This document shows, one piece after another, positions 19,184 through 27,292 of a stretch of 64,000 nucleotides of DNA. The position numbers and the translations under genes are program-made. The notes beneath the pieces are model-generated. The model was not told where the DNA came from and made no database searches. It worked only from the letters and a program-made list of their open reading frames with translations. The DNA lies in the NCBI RefSeq assembly GCF_000741765.1, contig NZ_JGZU01000015.1, positions 124,001-188,000 of the forward strand, written 5' to 3'. The stretch comes from Bifidobacterium tsurumiense (GTDB lineage Bacteria; Actinomycetota; Actinomycetes; Actinomycetales; Bifidobacteriaceae). The number at the start of each line of letters is the position of its first letter. Within the stretch, counting starts at the first letter, position 1.

Positions 19184-20038
19184 TCACATCCCGATGCGTT
19201 CAACAGCCATCACCACATGACGAGCCAAAACGGCAGTCGTCACAGGCCCAAGTCCTCCGGGAACAGGGGTGATTGCATCCACTGTTGGTTCAACATCGTC
19301 GAAGGCGACATCGCCCACTAACTTCTGGGCCTCTGAATCCCAATTAATGCCGACATCGATTATGACCTGACCGGAACTCACCGCATCCGAGCCAAGAACT
19401 CCGGCACGACCTGCTGCCACCACCACAATATCGGCACGGCGACATTCACCGGCCAGATCCTTGGTCCGCGTATGACACATAGTGACCGTGGCATTGCGTG
19501 ACTGCAACATAAGCGAGACCGGTTTGCCTATCACCATGGACCTACCGACCACCGTTACGCGAGCGCCGGCCAGCTCCACCCCATAATGGTCCAGCAACGC
19601 CACAACAGCTTCAGCCGTGCATGGAGGAAATCCGGTATTCTCCCCGGCAACTACGCCATACATCGACTCATGCGTAATGCAGTCAACATCCTTTGCAGGC
19701 CTCAAATACTCACAGGCCGCACCCTCATCCAAGGTCTTCGGCAATGGGCGCAGGAGCAAACAACCGTGGATGCCGTCATTTTCATTGACCTCATGGATAG
19801 CTGCCATCAATTCTTCTTGCGCACAGTCATCAGCGAGTAAGTATTTTTGGACCTTGATGCCGACCTGCTCGCAACGCTTCACGGCACCGCGCTCATAAGC
19901 CAAGTCGTCAGCACGTTCTCCAACTCGTATTATGGCAAGAGTCGGCTCAATGCCGCGCTTTTGCAAACCTTGAACTCGCTCAATAAGTTGCTCTCTCATT
20001 GCCGCCGCAACCGGAGCGCCTTTCAACACCTTTGCCAT
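19184..20038 (-). CDS. folD: Methylene-tetrahydrofolate dehydrogenase (FolD) lacking the cyclohydrolase lysine
   Basis: 284 residues, normal FolD length, ATG at 20038. NADP-site motifs are intact: VTVVGRSMVIGKPVSLML, AAGRAGVL, VIIDVGIN and the C-terminal DAITPVPGGLGPVTTAVL. In bifunctional FolD the active site has Tyr-x-x-x-Lys (Tyr50/Lys54 in E. coli) and Gln98. Here the segment is DDLAYERGAVKRCEQVG: Tyr48 is kept but the Lys54 position is Ala52, and the QLPLP segment reads LLRPLP. The aspartate in KDVD (Asp119) remains. The dehydrogenase should work; the cyclohydrolase should not. This variant resembles clostridial FolD proteins. The cyclohydrolase-like gene lies 8 bases upstream. Confidence 0.95.
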   Translation of the reverse strand: MAKVLKGAPVAAAMREQLIERVQGLQKRGIEPTLAIIRVGERADDLAYERGAVKRCEQVGIKVQKYLLADDCAQEELMAAIHEVNENDGIHGCLLLRPLPKTLDEGAACEYLRPAKDVDCITHESMYGVVAGENTGFPPCTAEAVVALLDHYGVELAGARVTVVGRSMVIGKPVSLMLQSRNATVTMCHTRTKDLAGECRRADIVVVAAGRAGVLGSDAVSSGQVIIDVGINWDSEAQKLVGDVAFDDVEPTVDAITPVPGGLGPVTTAVLARHVVMAVERIGM

Positions 20039-20046
20039 ACCTGGCT

Positions 20047-20697
20047 CTATTCCTTCCCACGAATTCGAGTCACTGCCTTTTCAGCCACTGTATCCGCACG
20101 TGGAATATTGGCCAACAATAAGGCATCCGCTTCCTCTTCAAGAGGCCGCGCCACCTCGTCATTCTTCAATTGCGCGGTATTGACGAAGACATTGACGCTC
20201 GCCGCCTGGAGAGCGGCACCGCATAGCACCGCTCCACAAGCCACATCCGAAAGCAATAATGTCGACACCTTGTCAGATGCCTCTTCGAGTAATGCAATTG
20301 AACGTGAACACAAGCGCATCATCTCGAGCGGCGCTTCACAGGCTTTTAAGGTTGCATTTTCGAGCAGCTCTTCTCTTCCCGGCTGGTCCTTAGGCATGGA
20401 GTACACATGAGCAAGTGGTTCAAAATTCCGCGCATCCTCATTGACCAATTGAAGTAGCTGCTGGCTTAGCGCAGTCGCAGAACCGGCAATTCTTTCAATA
20501 TCGCCCTGCACCTGTGCATAGGACTTCTTGCCACTCGTGAAATGCGCTGCCATAGCGCCCAATGCCGCGCCGAGCGAACCCACAACAGCTGCGGCGCCGC
20601 CCCCTCCCGGTACCGAATGCTTGGCTGCAAGTCTTGCAGTGAATGCTTCCAAGGACAGATCGGTGAGCGCAACAGCTTGTTCTCCATCATCAACCAT
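20047..20697 (-). CDS. fchA: Methenyl-THF cyclohydrolase (FchA-like, formiminotransferase-cyclodeaminase fold)
   Basis: 216 residues. ATG at 20697 is chosen because AAGGAG lies about nine bases upstream; the frame is open further to 20736. The family signature FTARLAAKHSVPGGGGAAAVVGSLGAALG is followed by helical segments with DARNFEPLAHVYSMPKD and SDVACGAVLCGAALQAASVNVFVNT, all typical of the FTCD_C domain. Stand-alone proteins of this size are methenyl-THF cyclohydrolases (FchA) or formimino-THF cyclodeaminases. The position between fhs and a FolD without its cyclohydrolase lysine, and the absence of histidine-degradation genes, favour FchA. Cytosolic, expected oligomer. Confidence 0.88.
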   Translation of the reverse strand: MVDDGEQAVALTDLSLEAFTARLAAKHSVPGGGGAAAVVGSLGAALGAMAAHFTSGKKSYAQVQGDIERIAGSATALSQQLLQLVNEDARNFEPLAHVYSMPKDQPGREELLENATLKACEAPLEMMRLCSRSIALLEEASDKVSTLLLSDVACGAVLCGAALQAASVNVFVNTAQLKNDEVARPLEEEADALLLANIPRADTVAEKAVTRIRGKE

Positions 20698-20807
20698 ACG
20701 CCCGGTCTCCTTCACTTCAAGCATGAGGCCATGCACACCACTTCATGTCGTGAAAGCCACAACGATATGCGTATTGCTCACCTCACGACGGCTCCCAGTA
20801 TAACGAA

Positions 20808-20833
20808 GAGGCGAAGCCCTGAAGCTCCGCCTC
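20808..20833 (-). terminator. Hairpin between fhs and fchA
   Basis: GAGGCGGAGC / GCTTCGCCTC stem (minus-strand reading) with a six-base loop, followed by TTCGTTATA. It may lower read-through from fhs into fchA-folD. Confidence 0.5.
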
Positions 20834-20860
20834 CGCATTTATGGACATCCATGCTCCGCT

Positions 20861-22543
20861 TTAGAACAGGCCAGTGATCTTTCCATCAGCCGTCACGTCG
20901 ATATTTTGCGCAGCAGGTGCCTTGGGCAGACCAGGCATGGTCATGATATCCCCAGTCAATGCAACGATGAACCCAGCTCCGGCGGAAACCTTGAGATTGC
21001 GCACCGTGATAGTGAATCCAGTCGGGGCGCCAAGCAATTTGGCGTTGTCAGAGAAGGAATATTGGGTCTTTGCCATGCAAATAGGCAGATTGCCGAATCC
21101 CTGCTCTTCAAGCCGCTTGAGTTGCTTATTCGCTGCGGCGGTCAATTCGACGCCATCGGCGTGGTAGACCTTGGTCGCAATGGCGTTGAGCTTGTCCTTG
21201 ATGCCGCCTTCAAGTTCATATCCATAGCGGAATTGTGCATTGCCTTCTTCGCACAAGCGCACGACTTCCTCGGCCAGAGCCACGCCGCCTTCAGAGCCCT
21301 TGGCCCATACTTCGGAGAGTGCCACATTGACGCCGAGTTCACGGCAGGACGCCTCGACCAGATCGAGCTCCTCTTTGGTATCCGTGGGGAATGCGTTGAT
21401 GGCAACCACCACTGGCAGACCGTAGATATCCTGCATATTGCGCACATGCTGAAGCAGATTCGGCATACCGCGCTTCAGGGCTTCCAGATCCTCATGCTGC
21501 AAATCATTCTTCGGCAGGCCACCATGCATCTTCAATGCACGGACCGTTGCCACAACCACACATGCATCCGGCTTGAATCCTGCATAACGGCTCGTGATAT
21601 CGCAGAACTTCTCAGCGCCAAGGTCTGCGCCAAATCCGGCTTCGGTGACCACATAATCCCCCAACTTCAAGGCTGTGGCAGTGGCCAGAACAGAATTGCA
21701 TCCGTGGGCGATATTGGCGAATGGTCCGCCATGCACCAATGCTGGCGTATGTTCCAAGGTTTGCACGAGATTCGGCTTGATGGCGTCCTTGAGCAGAGCG
21801 GCCATAGCACCTTCGGCCTTCAGATCATGAGCTGTAACAGGCTTGCCATCAAAAGTCTGAGCGACCACCATTCGGCCAAGGCGTTCCTTCAAATCCATCA
21901 AATCAGAGGCCAGGCAGAATACTGCCATCACTTCGGATGCCACGGTGATATCGAAACCGTCCTCGCGCGGCACGCCCTGCATACGGCCACCCAAGCCGTC
22001 GATGATATGGCGCAGCTGACGGTCATTCATGTCGACCACGCGCTTCCAAGTGATCGTCTTGGAATCGATTCCCAAAGCATTGCCCTGCTGAATATGATTA
22101 TCCAAAAGCGCTGCAAGCAGATTATTCGCAGCGCCGATGGCGTGGAAGTCACCCGTGAAGTGCAGATTGATATCCTCCATAGGGACGACTTGGGCATATC
22201 CACCGCCAGCAGCGCCACCCTTGATACCGAATACGGGACCGAGCGACGGTTCACGCAAAGCCAGAACAGTCTTCTTGCCGATACGGCTCAAGGCATCAGA
22301 AAGACCGACTGAGGTGGTGGTTTTGCCTTCTCCGGCAGGCGTTGGCGTGATTGCCGTCACCAGAACGAGTTTGCCCTTGGCTGGCTTATCGACTAAGGCA
22401 TGGATATCAAGTTTCGCCTTGTATTTGCCATATTGCTCAAGCTGATCCTCATTCAACCCGAGACTTTCGGCTATGCGAAGAATGGGAAGTGCCTCATTTT
22501 CCTGCGCGATCTCAATATCAGACTTGTATGCCGCCATGTTCAT
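20861..22543 (-). CDS. fhs: Formate-tetrahydrofolate ligase
   Basis: 560 residues, the expected length; ATG at 22543 behind AAAGGTGAT. It makes 10-formyl-THF from formate, THF and ATP. Visible: the P-loop [56 protein letters not shown]-type segment, [34 protein letters not shown], and [12 protein letters not shown] near the C-terminus. The start of a minus-strand cluster with fchA and folD; the order matches the sequential reactions formate to formyl-THF to methenyl-THF to methylene-THF. Bifidobacteria produce formate through pyruvate formate-lyase, so the substrate is available in the cell (established knowledge). Confidence 0.98.
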   Translation of the reverse strand: MNMAAYKSDIEIAQENEALPILRIAESLGLNEDQLEQYGKYKAKLDIHALVDKPAKGKLVLVTAITPTPAGEGKTTTSVGLSDALSRIGKKTVLALREPSLGPVFGIKGGAAGGGYAQVVPMEDINLHFTGDFHAIGAANNLLAALLDNHIQQGNALGIDSKTITWKRVVDMNDRQLRHIIDGLGGRMQGVPREDGFDITVASEVMAVFCLASDLMDLKERLGRMVVAQTFDGKPVTAHDLKAEGAMAALLKDAIKPNLVQTLEHTPALVHGGPFANIAHGCNSVLATATALKLGDYVVTEAGFGADLGAEKFCDITSRYAGFKPDACVVVATVRALKMHGGLPKNDLQHEDLEALKRGMPNLLQHVRNMQDIYGLPVVVAINAFPTDTKEELDLVEASCRELGVNVALSEVWAKGSEGGVALAEEVVRLCEEGNAQFRYGYELEGGIKDKLNAIATKVYHADGVELTAAANKQLKRLEEQGFGNLPICMAKTQYSFSDNAKLLGAPTGFTITVRNLKVSAGAGFIVALTGDIMTMPGLPKAPAAQNIDVTADGKITGLF

Positions 22544-22640
22544 ATCACCTTTCGATAGCCTGCCCTACGAACATTTCCAACATGCATCCATCGTCGCCAA
22601 TCGATACGCCATTACTGTACGTCAATCCACCAGACACAAA

Positions 22641-22669
22641 GTGGCGCATGTCCACAGGACACGCGCCAC
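22641..22669 (-). terminator. Terminator hairpin of the flavoprotein gene
   Basis: Near-perfect palindrome GTGGCGC-AT-GTCC / GGAC-AC-GCGCCAC with a three-base loop, followed in the minus direction by TTTGTGTC. About 55 bases after the stop codon. Confidence 0.75.
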
Positions 22670-22723
22670 ATGAAAATCATCACATATCAGACGGCCAGCA
22701 ATTCCGTTGAAGTGATTCATGAA

Positions 22724-24112
22724 CTAGTCGAGCTGATCGAACAGAATATTCAATCCCTCACCCATTGTCGGATGTGCAATCGGCAGGAATCGCAGCTGCT
22801 GATACGTCATTCCGGAAGCGATGGCCACCTGCAAAGCGGTGATGACCTCGCCGGATTCCGGTCCGACCAGAGTTGCTCCCAAGATCTTGCCGGTGGAAGC
22901 TTCCACGATTGCCTTCCACATGCCGTGCTGAATGCGCATGGTCTTGGCACGAGGAATGGCATTTGCCGGGATCTTGGCGACCTTGATGTCCAGTCCTTGA
23001 GCGCGAGCTTCATCCTCAGATAGGCCGATACGGGCCAACTCCGGCATGGTGAAGACGGTGTATGGAATCAGGCGCCCCGCCTTGGAAGTGCATTCGCTGT
23101 TTTCACCGTTGAATTGAGCGCGGATGATGCGGAAATCATGCCAGGATGCATGCGTAAACATAGGGGTGCCTGCGCTATCGCCAGCAGCCCACACATCGGG
23201 TGCTGAAGTGCGCATCTGATCATCGACAACGATCATGCCGCGATCATCCAGATCGATGCCCGCTTTGTCCAAGCCGATGCCGTCAGTATTCGGCACACGG
23301 CCGGCAGCGACCAGAACTGCGGATGCGGAAACAGTGCTTCCATCGCTGAGCTCAATGCTTACGGAGTCCGACGCTTCTCCGGTCTTACCTGAAACGGATA
23401 CCGCTCGCACGCCGTATTTGATGGTGACGCCGGAATCAAGAAGTCCGGCCTCGACTTGCTGTGCGATATCGGCATCCTCGCGCGGCAGGACATGCTCACC
23501 GGAAGCGATAAGTGTGACCTTGGAACCGAACTCAGCCATCGTCTGCGAGAATTCAACGCCAATATAACCTCCGCCGATAATGGCAAGCGACTCAGGGATT
23601 GTCTCAAGACGCAGAATGTCTTCCGAAGTCCATGCTCCCGCTTCTTTGAGACCTGGGATAGAAGGCATGGACGGACGGGCGCCAAGATTGACCAGCACCT
23701 TGTCGCCGGTGATTTCACGCACTCCACCGTCATTCAGGGTGACTTCGATGGTCTTGGGACCGGTGAATTTCGCTTCCCCTCGAATGAAGTCAAGGCCAGG
23801 AGCCGCGAACATCTTCTCGTGAGCGGCCACCATGCCACCCACGACGCCTTCTTTGTGTGCACGCAGGGCATTCAGATTGATCTTTGCCCCTTCAGTGCCT
23901 TCCACACCGAATGTGGCGTCACTACGCGTATCAGCCATTCGACGGGCAGAGGCAACCAATGACTTGGTTGGAATGCATGCCACGTTGATGCATGTGCCGC
24001 CAACATATTGGCGCTCAACCATGGCGACTTTCCAGCCTTTTTTGGCCTGTGCCATAGCTAAGGACTTTCCTGCCTTGCCTCCACCAACAACGAGCAAATC
24101 TACTTGTTCCAT
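22724..24112 (-). CDS. FAD-dependent pyridine nucleotide-disulfide oxidoreductase (mercuric reductase/dihydrolipoyl dehydrogenase-like)
   Basis: 462 residues. ATG at 24112 behind GAAAGGACTGGC; an open extension to 24292 has no homology. FAD-binding GxGxxG-type start (LLVVGGGKAGKSLAMAQAKKG), the redox-active CxxxxC in GGTCINVACIPTKS, NAD-binding IIGGGYIGVEFSQTMAEFGSKVTLI, a second FAD motif VWAAGDSAG and the C-terminal HPTMGEG with the catalytic His-Glu pair. The whole class I flavoprotein layout is complete. No lipoyl enzyme or mer genes lie nearby, so it is probably a general disulfide or quinone reductase of the RclA/MerA-like type; the exact substrate is unknown. Confidence 0.92.
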   Translation of the reverse strand: MEQVDLLVVGGGKAGKSLAMAQAKKGWKVAMVERQYVGGTCINVACIPTKSLVASARRMADTRSDATFGVEGTEGAKINLNALRAHKEGVVGGMVAAHEKMFAAPGLDFIRGEAKFTGPKTIEVTLNDGGVREITGDKVLVNLGARPSMPSIPGLKEAGAWTSEDILRLETIPESLAIIGGGYIGVEFSQTMAEFGSKVTLIASGEHVLPREDADIAQQVEAGLLDSGVTIKYGVRAVSVSGKTGEASDSVSIELSDGSTVSASAVLVAAGRVPNTDGIGLDKAGIDLDDRGMIVVDDQMRTSAPDVWAAGDSAGTPMFTHASWHDFRIIRAQFNGENSECTSKAGRLIPYTVFTMPELARIGLSEDEARAQGLDIKVAKIPANAIPRAKTMRIQHGMWKAIVEASTGKILGATLVGPESGEVITALQVAIASGMTYQQLRFLPIAHPTMGEGLNILFDQLD

Positions 24113-24432
24113 GCCAGTCCTTTCGTTATCCACGATGACGATGCCGCGCCGACGGCAACCAATCTCAAGTGTATGGTTTTTTGATGCTTTCGACATCGTT
24201 CGCCAAATGAGAAACGCCGCACTGCAATCTCTGCATGGGTCGCATCTTGGTCTTCTTCGTCGCCGTCGGCGTGTTAGTGCGGTCAGCAGCACCTTGATTC
24301 AAACCTTTTCTCCCATCCTCGTTCGTTAATCCGTACTTGGCCATGAATAGTATGTGTGTTCAGCGCATCACCAATGCGCCCGGACGAGGGAGCCGTACCC
24401 GGAAGACGACAAGACGGCCTCTAAGGAATATC
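24113..24432. promoter_or_regulatory. Divergent promoter region
   Basis: 320 bases between the starts of the minus-strand flavoprotein gene and the plus-strand acetyltransferase gene. Both upstream frames stay open for part of this region but carry Arg-rich, unconserved sequence. It must contain both promoters; no specific boxes are assigned. Confidence 0.4.
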
Positions 24433-24948
24433 ATGACCCTGTCCATAACCCCTGTGTCCGTTGATCGCGTTGAAGAATTGCAAGCCATCAGCATTGCTAC
24501 ATTCACAGATACCTTCGCAAAAGACAATACCGCCGAGGACCTGGCACAATATCTTGCCGAAGCATATTCCATTGAGCGGTTGGAACAGGAACTGAACAAT
24601 CCGGACTCAGAGTTCTATTTTGTCACTGTGGACGAACAGATCGTCGGATATCTCAAACTCAATCTTGGCTCTGCCCAACACGAGGAGGTCGGGGCCGAAG
24701 CAATGGAGATTGAGCGTATATATATTGCGCCCAGTCATAAACGTCTAGGCCTCGGAAGCCTGCTGATCACATTTGCCATGGTTCGTGCACGTCAGGCTCA
24801 GCTCACCAGCGTCTGGCTCGGTGTTTGGGAACACAATGATGCGGCACGCAGATTTTACGAGCGCATGGGCTTCAAGACTGTTGGCTCGCATGTCTTCATG
24901 CTCGGATCGGATGAACAGACCGACTTGCTTATGCAGCATATGTTGTAA
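24433..24948 (+). CDS. GNAT N-acetyltransferase (PaiA-like)
   Basis: 171 residues. ATG at 24433 behind AAGGAATATC; a longer open frame from 24337 has no homology. N-terminal ATFTDTFAKDNTAEDLAQYL is characteristic of the PaiA-type polyamine acetyltransferase subgroup. The acetyl-CoA-binding motif IERIYIAPSHKRLGLGSLLI with RxGLG, then WLGVWEHNDAARRFYERMGF, complete the GNAT core. Such enzymes acetylate polyamines or other amines; the substrate is inferred only from the subgroup. Single gene, divergent from the flavoprotein. Confidence 0.93.
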   Translation: MTLSITPVSVDRVEELQAISIATFTDTFAKDNTAEDLAQYLAEAYSIERLEQELNNPDSEFYFVTVDEQIVGYLKLNLGSAQHEEVGAEAMEIERIYIAPSHKRLGLGSLLITFAMVRARQAQLTSVWLGVWEHNDAARRFYERMGFKTVGSHVFMLGSDEQTDLLMQHML

Positions 24949-25163
24949 GGCAAATATCGAAACCCGACCGAATCACAATACTCATATAGCTGTTGAATCC
25001 AAGTACCAATCGCTTGGCGTACACTCTTACAGCCATTTCTCAGCTTGTCTGCACAAGCAACCTTTCATACGGCGTGTCTCATTGTCATATTTGATACGAG
25101 ACATGCAAAACGTTTTCATTAATTACCAAGTGTTAACCGCGTTAATTTGCCTAAATCCCCAAA

Positions 25164-25179
25164 TGTGATATTGTTCACA
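25164..25179. promoter_or_regulatory. CRP/FNR-type binding site
   Basis: TGTGA-N6-TCACA with both half-sites perfect, extended to AATGTGA / TCACATT. About 300 bases upstream of the choice-of-anchor-A protein gene. Confidence 0.55.
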
Positions 25180-25264
25180 TTCAGGTGTGAAGTGCTTCAG
25201 TTACTGAAATGCTTCATGCTTCCAGTTATACATGCTGGAATAACAGGGATGCATATCAGCACAA

Positions 25265-25278
25265 TGTAAACGTTTGCA
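25265..25278. promoter_or_regulatory. LacI-type operator-like palindrome
   Basis: TGTAAACGTTTGCA, symmetrical around a central CG with one mismatch, the form seen for LacI-family operators. About 195 bases upstream of the adhesin start. Confidence 0.35.
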
Positions 25279-25472
25279 ATTTTGTCATGTAAATATCTCA
25301 AATGAGAAGTTGCAATTGTGCACATCGCAGCCCTGATCTGCTTCATTAAATATCTGCGCGCCTATTTGCAGGTATGTCCGCATGCGGTAAAAACACGGTT
25401 GGTTCTTTTCTGCGTGCATAAACGTCGTCATGGACGATGGCCGTTATTAAAGATTGATTGGTATATAGCATC

Positions 25473-26912
25473 ATGTCTCATAGAAGAAGAATGTCATCAA
25501 CGCATGTGTTTTCGACGATATCAATATTTATCTCCCTGATATCGTTCACTTTCCTGCCATCCGTGGCACAGGCCGAAACCGCAGCAGACGATAATGGTAT
25601 CGGCACAGACCAAGCCACACAGCTTCTGGCTGATTACAACGAATGGAATGTTGTCACTTTTGGTGACGCAGATCTCAAGGCCGAATCCGAAGGCGCCGTA
25701 GCAGTAGGAGGGACCCTGACCTTTAATGGCACCAACACGACACTGCATTCAGGAAACGATGCCGATGGCGTGAGCTTGCTTGCCCAGAATTTGGATCTCC
25801 CCCACTCCGACGGTACTCTTCAAGCGATGAACGGAGCTATCCGTATCGGCAATACCAGCAATGTCGATGCCTTGAACAAAGACAGCAACGGCGCAAGCGT
25901 GCAGGTCAAGGTGGTGAAGAAGGGCGCTTCTTATGATTCAAATCCCAGCATTTATGGCGCCAATGATCGAGATGCCGATGCGGTTTCTTCCCCTGATCTA
26001 TTTGCCAAACTATTCAAGCAAAACAAAGCCATTACTTTGGCCAATTCCATCGACAAAGCTGCTGATGATGAAGCTTTAGGCGTGGCTGCCTCGGTTGAAA
26101 TCTCAGGCAATAACGCCACCATCCGACTGACCAAGGGTCGTTGCAATTACTGGAATGTCTCCAGCGCGCAACTTGCTGAGCTTGATGAAATTAAATTCGA
26201 GGGCGATACTCCAAGCGCCGACACTGAAACATATTTGATCGTCAGCATTGACGGGGAGCATGTGGTCTTCGATACCAGACTGTGCGGCAATCGTGATCCT
26301 GGCGCCATGCTCTGGGTGGCATCCGATGCCACATCCGTTGATCAAACCGGCGACAGCCTTGACGGATCGGTTCTCGCCCCTCAGGCCCATCTGAATAAAA
26401 CCAATGCCAATATCCAAGGCACTATTGTTGTTGCAAGCGGCAAATTCGCTGGCTCAGAACAGCATCACTTCCCCTTCCGCATGCCCTCTCCCCGACTTCC
26501 CGAAAACCCTGCCCCTGAGGAGCCCACAACCCCTGAGGATCCATCCAAGCCAGATAAGCCGACTACCCCCGAAGAGCCAACAACTCCAGAGGAACCAAAC
26601 AAACCAGAAGAGCCAGAAACTCCGACTGCTCCGGATCAGCCGAGCCCAGAGGAACCTGACGCGCCTGATAACCCAACACCAAATGAGCCGGAAACACCAG
26701 ATTCCCCAACGCCTGACACTCCAAAGACTCCCGAACCTGAGGAACCCACTAATCCGGAGGCTCCTCAGCCAATTGAACCTAAGACACCAAAACGAGTCAA
26801 GAAGTTGGCTAGCACAGGTGCCAACACTGCAATAACAGCAGCGCTATTCGCTTGTCTTGCTGCAGCAGGTATCGCTGGACTGCTTGCGAGGGCTAAGGCA
26901 CATTTGCAGTAG
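25473..26912 (+). CDS. Choice-of-anchor-A surface protein with Pro-rich stalk and LASTG sortase signal
   Basis: 479 residues from ATG 25473 (a TTG at 25458 and an ATG at 25491 are alternatives). Order: signal peptide with SHRRR, hydrophobic core and AQA cleavage region; a choice-of-anchor-A domain (YNEWNVVTFGDADLKAESEG, AVAVGGTLTFNG, DGSVLAPQAHLNKTNANIQGT); a stalk of about 90 residues built of Pro/Glu/Thr repeats such as TTPEEP; then KLASTG (LASTG at 26805-26819), a hydrophobic helix and a short basic tail. This is the layout of a sortase-anchored adhesin, with LASTG in place of LPxTG. The stalk holds the domain away from the cell wall. Ligand unknown. Confidence 0.9.
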   Translation: MSHRRRMSSTHVFSTISIFISLISFTFLPSVAQAETAADDNGIGTDQATQLLADYNEWNVVTFGDADLKAESEGAVAVGGTLTFNGTNTTLHSGNDADGVSLLAQNLDLPHSDGTLQAMNGAIRIGNTSNVDALNKDSNGASVQVKVVKKGASYDSNPSIYGANDRDADAVSSPDLFAKLFKQNKAITLANSIDKAADDEALGVAASVEISGNNATIRLTKGRCNYWNVSSAQLAELDEIKFEGDTPSADTETYLIVSIDGEHVVFDTRLCGNRDPGAMLWVASDATSVDQTGDSLDGSVLAPQAHLNKTNANIQGTIVVASGKFAGSEQHHFPFRMPSPRLPENPAPEEPTTPEDPSKPDKPTTPEEPTTPEEPNKPEEPETPTAPDQPSPEEPDAPDNPTPNEPETPDSPTPDTPKTPEPEEPTNPEAPQPIEPKTPKRVKKLASTGANTAITAALFACLAAAGIAGLLARAKAHLQ

Positions 26913-26946
26913 ATCGAAACCTAGATTCCCTTTCAACCTCACAAAA

Positions 26947-26983
26947 CGTAATCCCGTCACTTAATTTCGGTGGCGGGATTACG
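26947..26983. terminator. Terminator of the choice-of-anchor-A gene
   Basis: CGTAATCCCGTCAC and GTGGCGGGATTACG form a 14-bp stem with one mismatch and an eight-base loop. On the minus strand it is followed by TTTTGTG, so it may work in both directions. Confidence 0.65.
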
Positions 26984-27213
26984 TGTAGCTCAATGGTTAT
27001 AGAAAAAATCTAATAAGCATGGTCTCTTCTGAGACTCATAAATAGTCACTTCTGACAAACATGACCACAAGAATGCATCGGGTTCGCAACAATATGCCAA
27101 ATGCAAGCTGCAAATATCTGAGCGTTTTCCGGCAGCATCAGAGTCATTCATAACTGTCCTCTGCATTCGCGGCATCGAGCACTATTGTCAACGATCCAAA
27201 GGCAAACGCAATG

Positions 27214-27253
27214 AGTTGAGGGCGTCACCCCTTATGGAGTGACGCCCTCAACT
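27214..27253 (-). terminator. Terminator of the giant adhesin gene
   Basis: Perfect 15-bp stem (AGTTGAGGGCGTCAC / GTGACGCCCTCAACT) with a ten-base loop, 40 bases beyond the stop codon. Confidence 0.75.
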
Positions 27254-27292
27254 TTGTTCAGTCAAGCACCGGAGAATTCCGAGCTATTCGAT

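Larger units (their letters stand above)
24949..25472 (+). promoter_or_regulatory. Upstream region of the choice-of-anchor-A adhesin
   Basis: 524 AT-rich bases without a gene. It holds a consensus CRP-type site (25164-25179), a LacI-type near-palindrome (25265-25278), a TTAAC-CGC-GTTAA element near 25135, and three spaced copies of a TGCTTCA-like word between 25191 and 25222, including a TTCAG-TTA-CTGAA inverted repeat. The density of symmetrical sites suggests a heavily regulated promoter. Confidence 0.45.
26913..27292. other. Convergent intergenic region between two adhesin genes
   Basis: 380 bases; it contains two large hairpins, one at each end, and between them about 230 bases in which nothing was recognised. 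Confidence 0.5.

Noticed and set aside
20906-22312. Plus-strand frame of 468 codons opposite fhs
   Set aside because: It is antisense to a clearly conserved enzyme and has no recognisable motif; long antisense frames arise from codon bias.
24113-24292. Extended N-terminus of the flavoprotein
   Set aside because: Arg-rich and not homologous; the FAD motif starts right after the ATG at 24112, which has its own ribosome site.
26990-27175. Minus-strand frame of 61 codons between the two adhesin terminators
   Set aside because: No ribosome site and no recognisable sequence.
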